From Theileria orientalis strain Shintoku (Eukaryota > Apicomplexa > Aconoidasida > Piroplasmida > Theileriidae): 64,000 nucleotides of DNA. This document shows, one piece after another, positions 1 to 9,320 of this stretch. The position numbers and the translations under genes were made by a program. Each line of letters opens with the position of its first letter. Within the stretch, counting starts at the first letter, position 1. The notes beneath the pieces are model-generated. The model was given only the letters and a program-made list of their open reading frames with translations, was not told the DNA's origin and did not search any database. The stretch lies in assembly GCF_000740895.1 (NCBI RefSeq), contig NC_025263.1, positions 372,001-436,000 of the forward strand, in the 5' to 3' direction.

Positions 1-2861
1 TAGGAGATTCTGTTTCGTCCGATTGGTGATCTCTATCTCCATAAGAACGAGCAGAATCTGAATTAACTGTTCTATTATTCTGTGCAGAATTTGTATTGAC
101 AGTGTTCCTATTAGCTGATGCATTGTTCCGTGAGGTTCTCCTTGCACCAGTGTTTCCCGTTGCTCTTAAATAACTTTGTATAAAAAGCCTAACAACCGTC
201 TTGACATCGACTACACGATTGTTTATCTTAAGATATTCTTCTTCAAAGTCTGTTTCCATTTGTGAATAATCTCCCATTTCTATACCTTCATTTATTTTTG
301 ACAACAGCGATGGTTTAAGTAGGTCTTCTATTGTTTCAAAACGATTTGCATTCTCTGAAACATCAATTTGTAAATCTTGATCATATATGCTATTTACGAC
401 AATTGGTACAAATATCCTCTTCAATATATCCCTGGCAACAACAGACTTCAATTTATACGCTAATATACTACGATAAACTAAATTCGGAAATTCTAACTCT
501 AATATTTTCCGAACTAGAGGGGTTGGTAGTATTATCAGTGTTTTATTTTTTAAAGTATCGTTTGTTGTTCTTGCTATCCATAACAGTGTATGACGGCACG
601 GAGAAGGTATCAATAATATATACGTTAGATCATACCTAGGGACCCTAATGAAATCTTCCAAAATCTCTATTATATCGTCATCTTCATCGGTATTCATTTT
701 TTGGTCATCGGCTTTTGTAACAGCTGCATTGACTGGTGTATTGTGTGATAACACCGGATGGGCGTCAACGACATTTTCAGGTTCTTTATTATTCACTGTT
801 GACGACGCGCTTTCCGGTGTTTTGTGTGTTGCGACATTTTTTTCGTCGGCTTTTGTATGATCCGCATTGACTGGTGTATTGTGTGATAACACCGGATGGG
901 CGTCAACGACATTTTCAGGTTCTTTATTATTCACTGTTGACGACTCGCTTTCCGGTGTTTTGTGTGTTGCGACATTTTTTTCGTCGGCTTTTGTATTATC
1001 TGCATTGACTGGTGTATTGTGTGATAACACCGGATGGGCGTCAACGACATTTTCAGGTTCTTTATTATTCACTGTTGACGACGCGCTTTCCGGTGTTTTG
1101 TGTGTTGCGACATTTTTTTCGTCGGCTTTTGTAACATCTGCATTGATTGGTGTATTGTGTGATAACACCGGATGGGCGTCAACGACATTTTCAGGTTCTT
1201 TATTATTCACTGTTGACGACGCGCTTTCCGGTGTTTTGTGTGTTGCGACATTTTTTTCGTCGGCTTTTGTAACATCTGCATTGATTGGTGTATTGTGTTC
1301 ATTGTCAGTTGGAGTATCTTCTGTGTCGTCTGCATAACTAGATTCTTCGGTTCCTGATGATCTAAATGGTTGAATTGACTTGGTGATATTTTTAACTTAC
1401 CTCGATTCGTCAAACAGACAGTGAGGACTGTCAGTTTCGATGACGGTAGGAAATTTATAGTCCGGATCAAATATAATCTGTCGCGATTCATATTCTGATA
1501 GTTTTACTCGTACCGAAATGCTTGGAGAGCCGTAGGTTCCTTTTATGTGGACAATATTTTTAACGTCTTTCTTTAGTTTATCAGTGTACATCGAATCATA
1601 AACCAATTTTTTACTAACTGAATCCAAATGAATGTTGTATCCTCCTAGAAACTTTTGGTAATTAATTAAACCTATATCTAAATATCCCATGTTATTTTCG
1701 TGTTGAAAGATATTCGAAGGATCGATATCTTTTACCGTTTTAGTGACCACCATTTCGTACAAGTACCTTGTTCTTAAATGAATAGCAACGTAGTTCATCA
1801 GTGCTGCCTGTAATGGTTTGCACCTGTCGCTTTTCATGATTTCAAAGTACTTTATTGTATTCAACAATGATGCAGCCAAACATGCCTCTAGTGATACTTG
1901 AACCATCTCGCTGTCTCTGAATTTCGCCGGTACACAGCTTGACAGCTGAGTCAGCGTCGTATTGGTTTTTCCTACTAAATTTGGGACCATTAGCAGAAGC
2001 CTGTACGACCAGAACTCCTCCTCGTACGGTGATTGGTATACCAGAATTTCCTTCACCAACTTTGAAGTTTCATCCAGATCCGCCTGCTGGACTTCTCCTA
2101 AGTTTTGCGACTCTATTCTGATTACCTTGTTAACATCTTTGTAGCTTATAATGAGCAGTTTCATACAATGCCTGATGAACTTAAATACTGTAACTGGACA
2201 GTATTTTTCGTAGTCAAGCAGAATTTCATTAGAGTATATTAGAAACCTTATGATTATTTCTAAACACTCAATGTATCCTCTGTGTTTTGAGCATGACTGT
2301 TCTTTCAGGTCGTTGACTATGCTCATCATCCTGTCCAGTAAAAAGTGAAAGATGTCAGCGTAGGTGAATTTAACGTTCATCAGGTATGGCTTCTTGATGA
2401 TGTCGGCGTCCACAAAGTGGTACAGCATGTAGTAAACGGTTCTTCTACACCATACCACTGGTCTTACTTTGCCCGGGACAAATATTGCTCTCTTTACATA
2501 AGGTACGTTAGACTTGATGGCTAGGCTTTCTTCTAACACACCGTTACATCCCACCTCGAAAACGCTTGCCAATCCCTTTATAAACCTCTGGTGCATTTCG
2601 GCATTTGAACACATTCCGTAGATTTTTCCAACCTTAGATTTTTTGTTGTTTTTGGTAAGGTATGATAGGATATCTTGGTAGTTGAGCAGGATATCCATGA
2701 GTGGATTTTGGCCCATTGGCATAAGCAATGGATTTGTTTGAAAGTTCGGGTTTTCGGTCCATTTTTGACCTAAACATTGATCTATTTTTAGGTTTAAACA
2801 TACCGGTTAAATGATTCAAAGGATCCGTAGGATGTAAATACATTGTTTCCTTCAAAATCAT
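1..2861 (-). CDS. Hypothetical protein with 46-residue acidic tandem repeats (3' end outside window)
   Basis: Three exons are visible: 2861-2804, 2769-1401 and 1361-1. Introns are 2770-2803 (34 nt, GTATGT..TTTAG) and 1362-1400 (39 nt, GTAAGT..TTTAG), and both joins keep frame. The first in-frame ATG after an upstream open stretch is at 2861, and this start is uncertain. The N-terminal ~470 residues are helical and Leu/Ile-rich with no family I recognise. A hydrophilic linker follows, then about 4.2 copies of a 46-residue repeat containing KADEKNVATHKTPES and NNKEPENVVDAHPVLSH. After the repeats comes an Asp/Glu run, a globular segment, and an Asn/Ser/Arg-rich stretch that is still open at base 1. 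I cannot assign a function. The head-to-head neighbour is the Nudix gene. Confidence 0.75.
707..1297. repeat. 138-bp in-frame minisatellite, ~4.2 copies
   Basis: The GCATTGA anchor recurs at 726, 864, 1002, 1140 and 1278, exactly 138 bp apart. Copies differ at only a few bases, for example GCGCTTT versus TCGCTTT and the triplet just before the anchor. The fifth copy breaks off near 1297. A period of 46 codons keeps the minus-strand frame, so copy-number change would alter protein length without a frameshift. Confidence 0.95.
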
Positions 2862-3233
2862 AAAACAATTTACAGTGAACACATTAAGGTTTAATACAAA
2901 TATAATCTTTATAAATTTAATTTAGATTATAATGTAGTACAGAAGTTATAAAACAAAAGCTTAAAAATTATAAATTGAACTATAAATTGTGTTGTTGTGC
3001 AACAACACATTTGCCTGTGATATATTTAGTATACAAAGTTTTGCTTAGATCACTCATTTCTCACGCAATATTACAATCGAATCAATTTATATATGTATAT
3101 ATTTACAATTCGAGCCTGATCCGTTTTTCTGTTTTGAGTATAGGTCCTTGTCTTAGGATTTATGCCTTGTTTTTTTCCGGGTTTTGTGTGTTTATGTGGC
3201 CACCTTCGTTGTTGTTTTGGTTTTTTAGATTCA
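2862..3233. promoter_or_regulatory. Head-to-head promoter gap with perfect inverted repeat
   Basis: This AT-rich gap of about 370 bp separates two divergent genes. A 10-bp perfect inverted repeat with a 2-base spacer lies at 2988-3009 (arms TGTGTTGTTG and CAACAACACA). A TTTTTTAG just before the Nudix start could be a splice acceptor of a 5' leader intron. I see no other gene here. Confidence 0.5.
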
Positions 3234-4183
3234 ATGGAACTTCAAACCCCGCCTAAGGGTACCATTAAACTTTTAAAAAGGGTTTATATTAACAAGTCAC
3301 CCTGGATCCAACTCGAAAGGATATACTATAAGGAGCTGGATTCCAACGATACCAACAGACCTGACGTTGATGGTTTGTTTTTCGAGTTATTCACCTTTTT
3401 AGAGCCTTTTGTTCCCGTTCAGTGCGACGATAACGGCGCTCCCATTAACTTACAAAAAAACGTCAGATACTGGGACGTGTTTTCCAGAAGGCAGGTCAAT
3501 CAGCCATCTCATCCAAACTCCGCGACGACTTTGGCCTTTTGTTATAAACTGGGTGCGTTTTTTATCACTAATTCTGTTTCAGTTGATAACAAATACTCCT
3601 TTTTCTTGTCGGTCGTTGAGCAGTTCAGGCCCTCGGTCAATGTGCACACTCTTGAGTTCCCAAGTGGCATCTGCGACCCTGGAGAAGACACGACAACCTG
3701 TGGTCTTCGTGAATTGAAGGAGGAAACGGGTGTGTGTGGATTTTAAACTTTTTTTTAGGTTATACGGGTGTGCTACTTAGGAAGAGTCCTAACCTGCCCA
3801 CGTCGGTTTTAGGCAACGACAACACTTGTTTAATCACCGTCCTGGTACGTTTTTGGACCATATTTCGTTGTTCAGGTTGATTTGGACTTGGATGTAAATT
3901 TAAATCCCGTTCAAAGCCTCGAGCCCACGGAAACGATCACTGCTCACGTGTTTCCACTTTGTAATCTCCTTGAGGTTTGTTGCTCACTTCAGCTGAGTTA
4001 ATTAACCTTGACACAGTCTTTGGAGTCATTTTGCTCAAGTAATTGTTGCTCGATCGCCGATAACTTATATTGTAAGTTTCAGTTTTCTCATGTGCTTCAG
4101 TGTTTTGTTATTGCCTTTCTTTGATGCCATACGATGCTTTATATCCTAACTTAGTAGACATGGTTATGTCTTCGAAAAAGTAG
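3234..4183 (+). CDS. Nudix hydrolase (ADP-sugar pyrophosphatase type)
   Basis: Five exons (3234-3729, 3759-3844, 3876-3974, 4017-4071, 4101-4183) give 272 residues. Introns are 29, 31, 42 and 29 nt. The Nudix box is complete across residues ~144-166, with the Gly of SGICDPGED, then CGLRELKEETG; the REL-EE-G metal-binding residues are all present. The family hydrolyses nucleoside diphosphates linked to another group, with Mg2+. The N-terminal ~100 residues and the C-terminal segment (YDALYPNLVDMVMS) resemble ADP-ribose pyrophosphatases of the NUDT5 type, so ADP-ribose is a reasonable but unproven substrate. No targeting signal is evident. The ATG at 3234 directly precedes the conserved part; a longer N-terminus from 3162 is possible but looks like leader sequence. 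Confidence 0.8.
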
Positions 4184-4415
4184 TATTTTTAAGTTTTAAG
4201 CTCGTTGGGAATTTGAATTTATTATATTAATAATGTTTTGCCTTGACTTATATGTTATATATGCTTATACGTATACACTAGGGTGTATGTATACACTTCT
4301 GTATATATCTTCCTGTGTATACATGTATATTTGTTTCACATATGTATATGTGTGGATGTATATTTATTTGATCTCACATATATAGATACGTGTGAGAATA
4401 TATTAATATTAAACA
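4184..4415. terminator. Convergent 3' intergenic gap, TGTATA/GTATAC-rich
   Basis: This tail-to-tail gap separates the Nudix gene (+) and the helical-repeat gene (-). It is almost pure A/T with repeated GTATAC, TGTATAC and CACATATG-like words and weak palindromes. A role in 3' end formation is inference from position and composition. Confidence 0.3.
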
Positions 4416-6472
4416 TTAAATTGCGATGTTTCTGACCCTCTTCAGGCCGTTAAATACGCCTTTAGACGCGCAGTACCTAGTATACATCTTGGATGTGTTT
4501 ATATTGTGAATGCTCCTTAAAACATAGTCATGGTCACATATCCCATTTTTGCTTGATTTAGGCTTTAACCTGCTAATGTTGCGCACCAGTTTATTTATAT
4601 CTATGCTGTTATCACTCGACCTCCTTAACTCAGGTTTGACCATGTACTCTAGTGCCATTTTTACGTTTTTGCTTTCTGAGTCAACAGTCGGTAACGGCAA
4701 CTTAGTTGCGAAATCTACAAGTCTCAACAACACCAGAGCTTCAAGCCCATTTTTAGGATACTGCTTAAATATGCGTTCTGTCATCCTTTTTGCAGCGTAA
4801 TGGTTAACGTATCCGAACGTTTTATAAGATGATTCCAGAACCTACAGTGTTTCCATTTCTGCCGCCGACCTTACATTTAGGCAGTCAAACATCGAAAAAT
4901 CTCCACTTTTGGCTAAGTTGAAGTGCACTCCTCTCAAAACAGCAACCGTGTCATCTTCTACGTTTTAATTGTGAGATTTCTGCTTAAATACCGTGTTTTG
5001 ATTTTGGGGCGGTACCCGCCTCTTTATCGTCATCAAATCCACGGATGTTACCGCCATTGCATTCACAGATCAAACTCATCAGAATACCCTGATTCTTCGG
5101 AGAAAGTCTGCTTTTGTGTTCAACGAAAAACCTGTTAAGTCAGTGTTTATAAATACATTTATGTTTAACTTACGTTAGTGACGATTCTCTTAACTGAGTG
5201 TACACATCACCCATGGAACTTTTATTTTTTAAAAGGGCATCGTCAATCGATTTTAGAAACTTAGATGCATATAAAATCTTATAGTGTACACTAAAATATT
5301 TAATTGATTATATTATTCAGCTTACCATAAAAACGAGTCTAAATCTCCGACTATGTCACTGTTTGACAAACATTGCACAAATCTACTGTAAATAACACCA
5401 AGATTCGCACAAAGGTTACACACCTGATTCAATTCACATATTTCTTCTGATTTCAAGTCAACAAACACACACTTTTCCACTTCTTCACTGTAGTCTTCAA
5501 TAAATTTTAGTATTTGTACGTCTCCCTTTGAGTAATATCTTAGTGCCAATTGTACATTATCAACTACTGTAAAATTTATCAAATCCCACTCGTTTTTAAG
5601 TTTTATTTTATGTTCATTAGATTTTATTTTTTTACACATTGTGTGTATGCATTTTTGTGAAATTGTATCACAAACACTATTGACTGACTCCAGTGCTTGA
5701 TTTAAAGTCAACTTTTCTGAGTCCCCTTTGACTCCAGAGCTTGTTTTGTTCAAAACATAGCTTATTATTTCTTCCGACAACCGCATATGCACTTTCCATT
5801 CACTCAGAAACCCTAGTCTGTTTAACGATTTCAAGCAGGTTGAATTTATTTTAAACTGTTTATCTCTTTCCACGTTTAAATTAAATTTTATCCTATTTTC
5901 TATAATATTTGTTATTTCTTTCACTATATCTTTTTGCAATTTTTCCAATTCGCCTCTTTTATAATCATATTTTACAATATATGGGCTCTCAGTTTCCAAT
6001 ATTTCGTCTTTAATCTCTGTACACACCTTATCAACCTCCATTTCGTCCATATTTCCTTTATATTCTGCAAATGGTGTGATGTATTCCATTAATTTTATGA
6101 GCTCGTAGAAGTCGAAGTATGGAATTTTATCATACAGAGACCTATAGATCGAATAGTATATTCTTTCATCAAAATACATATTTTTGTTGAACAGTTTAAA
6201 GATTCTTATGTATTCCTGTGGAGCTAGACTTACAAAATCCATGTTGAGCAGGTTCTCCACGTGCTTCAGGTTAAATTCTACATACCGTCAGTGTGTTTCA
6301 TTAAACTCAAACCTATTACCTACCTCAGCTACTTAATAAAATTACCTTTAAAATTATATTTTGAATCGTACGATATCAGCTTATTCAGCTTGTTTTCCTG
6401 CCCTTTGCTGGGTCTGCTTCCCAGAACCTTCCTCAACTCACCGTTACTTCTTATAACTAGGTTAGATTCCAT
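4416..6472 (-). CDS. Helical-repeat protein, probably organellar RNA-binding (HPR/FASTK-like)
   Basis: Six exons (6472-6346, 6277-5326, 5290-5174, 5131-4992, 4957-4875, 4841-4416) sum to 1845 nt, or 614 residues. Introns are 68, 35, 42, 34 and 33 nt. The protein is built of Leu-rich helical pairs. Segments such as LLNMDFVSLAPQEYIRIFKL and LVLLRLVDFATKLPL resemble the heptatricopeptide/FASTK-type repeats of apicomplexan RAP-family proteins, which bind organellar rRNA fragments and mRNAs. No RAP domain is recognisable at the C-terminus, so membership is inference. The start is the ATG at 6472. The first intron contains an alternative short exon candidate, but only the 68-nt splice joins frame with the conserved VENLLNMD block. 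Confidence 0.65.
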
Positions 6473-6623
6473 TTATAATTTTAATTATTATAAACTACGT
6501 TAGTTTTCCACAATTTATAAATTCATGATATCACCATCTACCTTATTACTTATGGGCACTATTTACTTTTATATTTATCGTGAATTGGGTTAGCGTTGCA
6601 TATTATCATTCTGAGTTTAAAAT

Positions 6624-7988
6624 TTATGGTCGGTCAACTGTTTTAAATACTCTGTGTATTTTGGTTGCCGTTAGCTTCTCCTGCGGGCTCTGCGCTTGTT
6701 GAAGACTAGCGGTCGCTCCTCCTTCTCCTTCTCTCCATCCAATAAATCCTGAACGTGACTTATAACTTTCCCGCCTTACCTCTGCACTGCGCTTATATAC
6801 TGGCTTTGACACTTTTTTTTCATCTTCTTCTGTGCTCTGGCTGACTATTGGATCCTCTTGGTAGTCGTTTCCCACCATTTGTTCTACTCCTTTTATTTCA
6901 ACTTTAGACTTACCTTGCAGGTGGTGTGTTTGTTCTGGGCTTACGAATATGTCTGTATTTTCCACCCAATGTGAGAACACGCTTTCTCTCGGGTTCACTA
7001 CTTCCCATTGTCCTATTAGTGGGCCGCTAATGTTGTTCAGTTCATTGTTTGGCGGTTCATATTTTTCTTCTTGTTTGTTTTCATCTTCTTCTGTTTCATC
7101 TGTCTTTGCGTTTTGTTGTATTTTTACTTGTATTTGTGGCTCTGGCATCTTCAGTTCACATTTTACGTTAAAATGTATGTATGATCCGTTGTCCGTTTTA
7201 TTTTGTGTTCTCATGATTTCACCTTGTGTTCCATATTGCTGTAGAATCGGCATTTCATTCGTTATTGATTCGTCTATCCATCTTATTTCTCCTGTGTTGA
7301 TATTGTGGTAATACCTTCGGCCTTTGAAGGGATCAAACTTCAGTGTCCAGTCTACATTTATCGTTATTTTTACTTGTCCTTACTCGTTGTCAAGTGTGCT
7401 GCTGTCGATGGTATCACTCCGTCAAAGTCCTTGGGCCTTGTTTTTGTTCTAATTCCTGTCAAATTGTTGTAATACACCAGCGAGCCGTCGTCCTGGTCTA
7501 TTGTTGCTATCCATCCTGCAGATTTTATTTATTTTATCACTTACTTGTTGGATTATAGTTCAAATCCACGTGTTCCGGCTCTTCGTATCCTGCTAGTGTT
7601 CTATTTATCGTTTTTGCTATCCTTTTCTTTTCCGCTTCAAAGTCTAAGGTGGGTTGAATCAAAGGACGGTAAGCGAAGAGATCATTCACAAATGGGACAG
7701 TACTATTATTTTCTGCAGGCACTGGATTTTCCAAAGTGATCGTATTTAGCCTCTTCATCTCGTCTTCTTCGAATTTATCTTGTTTTTTCTTGCGCGTCTT
7801 TCTTCTGTGCGATTCCATCATTTTATTTCTCAATGTGGATATATGCCTTATGCTCGACTCATGTCTGGTAATGTTCTAAATATTTTTTATTGTAATTAGT
7901 TTTTTCTACGAACCTGTAGGTGCCCTGAGACCCAGCACTTGCAAACTTCGCAATAATGTTTCTTCGTTGAAACCCAGTAGTCTGTCAT
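6624..7988 (-). CDS. WBP4: WBP4/FBP21-like splicing factor: U1-type zinc finger plus two WW domains
   Basis: Four exons (7988-7914, 7875-7545, 7515-7384, 7351-6624) sum to 1266 nt, or 421 residues. Introns are 38, 29 and 32 nt. The protein opens MTDYWVSTKKHYCEVCKCWV, matching the family start (ADYW.., C-x2-C with a downstream His pair split by intron 1). This is a matrin/U1C-type zinc finger. Two WW domains follow: RWIATIDQDDGSLVYYNN and WTLKFDPFKGRRYYHN..RW. The C-terminal half is Glu/Lys/Gln-rich and ends in a basic tail. Human WBP4 is a U2/pre-B spliceosome factor that binds proline-rich SF1 and SmB. This start (not the ATG 6 bases upstream) is chosen because it gives the conserved N-terminus. 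Confidence 0.85.
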
Positions 7989-8621
7989 CTCATAATATCA
8001 ATTAAAATTAAATCTAAGTTATTAGGTGGTTAATAAATATAAAACTCAAATAAAAATAAAATGAATGATGCAACAAGTGCTAAGCTGTCTGTTGTGTTGA
8101 AACTTGAATATGATGTACCGCACCTATATTAAAGTGCAACCATTTATTCAGTACACATATATTCCGTTTTGTTTATAACCGACAGTGATTCTATATTCAC
8201 ATACGTCGTTTACGCATATGTAAAATGCAAGGGTAATTAATCATGTATAAATCGCGGGATTTTCAGTATTCGACGAAGGGTATAGCTTCAAAATCCTCCG
8301 GGGTGCTTATGTGTAGAGTAGAATCAACGTGAAACGCGTGTGTTAACGCTACGTCGATTTGTCTGACCTTCTCGAATTTTCCCGCCCGACATTATTCCAG
8401 CCTTCCATTTGTTTCAACCGTTTTGTAATTGAACACTGCCATTGCTGAATATTTTTTATATCATTTCGACTCAGATCATATTTTATACATCCTTTTGGCT
8501 TCGTTGTGACTTTACTTATTTTTTAGTTCGCTTGGTCACAATTAGCTCGTGATTACTGTTCTTATCTTCCCGGGTATTTATTGTTACTTTTTAAGCCCTT
8601 TTTTGGTATAATACGAACTTC
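7989..8621. promoter_or_regulatory. Head-to-head promoter gap between WBP4 and eS31 genes
   Basis: This ~630-bp gap is AT-rich near both ends with a more mixed middle (8260-8400). I see no open frame, tRNA or repeat in it. It must hold the divergent promoters for a splicing factor and a highly expressed ribosomal protein gene. Confidence 0.4.
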
Positions 8622-9116
8622 ATGATGGAGGATATGAACTCTTCGATACGACAGGTTTTGATTAAGCTTTTCGACGGCAGGACTGCCGTTTTCAACACTT
8701 ATGATCACAAGACCGTCGGTGACTTAAAACACAAGATCACCTCGGATTTTGACTTGGATTCATCTTTCAGCCACTCTATCTGGCTCGGGCTCCAAGAGCT
8801 GGGTGACGACATTTGCCTCTCCGACCTTCTCCAGGGGCTCGACTCAATCAACCTCACCCACCACCTCTGCCTGCCAGGTGGCGGCAAGAAGCGCAAGAAG
8901 AAGCAGTACACGACTCCCAAGAAGATTAAGCACAAGAAGAAGAAGGTCAAGTTGGCCGTGTTGAAGTTTTACAAGGTCGAGGGCGACAAGGTCGTCAGGG
9001 TCCTCAAGGAGTGTCCCGCAGAGACTTGTGGAACTGGCGTTTTCATGGCTGCTCACCACAACAGGTCCTATTGTGGAAGGTGTGGACTCACGTACATTCT
9101 CAGCAATGCCAGCTAA
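8622..9116 (+). CDS. RPS27A: Ubiquitin-like/40S ribosomal protein eS31 (S27a) fusion
   Basis: A single exon encodes 164 residues. The first ~87 residues form a ubiquitin-like domain ending LPGG, followed at once by the basic eS31 start [14 protein letters not shown]. The ribosomal part keeps the C4 zinc finger (CPAETC ... YCGRCG) and the usual length. In the family, deubiquitinases cut after GG to release ubiquitin and the small-subunit protein. The ubiquitin half is highly divergent: the usual MQIFVKTLTGKT start and the LRGG tail are absent. It probably acts only as a folding or assembly chaperone for eS31, which is inference. The gene is tail-to-tail with U2SURP. GC rises toward its 3' end. 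Confidence 0.93.
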   Translation: MMEDMNSSIRQVLIKLFDGRTAVFNTYDHKTVGDLKHKITSDFDLDSSFSHSIWLGLQELGDDICLSDLLQGLDSINLTHHLCLPGGGKKRKKKQYTTPKKIKHKKKKVKLAVLKFYKVEGDKVVRVLKECPAETCGTGVFMAAHHNRSYCGRCGLTYILSNAS

Positions 9117-9320
9117 GGCCCATTCATAATATAGTGATCACCCATACTACCTTTACGTTCTCGCTTACATTCATGTCTACGCGTTTTCACAGCACATATA
9201 CGTTTGCTCACATGTTTATAACAATACACGTACATATAAACATATGCAAGTTCTATTGTTTAATTTTCGCGTGTGTATCCATGATGTTTGCGCTGACGCG
9301 TACAAACATTGCAGCTGTGC
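9117..9320. terminator. Convergent gap between eS31 and U2SURP
   Basis: This tail-to-tail gap contains CACATATACG, ACACGTACATATA and ACATATG words like those in other convergent gaps of the window. A 3' processing role is inference. Confidence 0.25.

Noticed and set aside
707..1297. Regular repeats considered as a CRISPR-like array
   Set aside because: Units are directly abutting with no unique spacers, keep a coding frame, and the genome is eukaryotic.
867..1337. Plus-strand open frame of 156 codons across the 138-bp repeats, Ser/Phe/Val-rich
   Set aside because: It is the shadow of the minus-strand repeat array, which joins conserved exons on both sides through a canonical intron. The plus frame has no upstream or downstream coding support.
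3162..3233. Upstream in-frame Met giving a Cys/Phe-rich N-terminal extension to the Nudix protein
   Set aside because: The extension is Cys/Phe/Gly-rich, unlike the family, and a TTTTTTAG acceptor-like site lies just before the ATG at 3234.
6949..7311. 120-codon plus-strand Ser/Phe/Cys-rich frame
   Set aside because: It is antisense to the acidic C-terminal exon of the WBP4-like gene, whose second WW domain fixes the coding strand.
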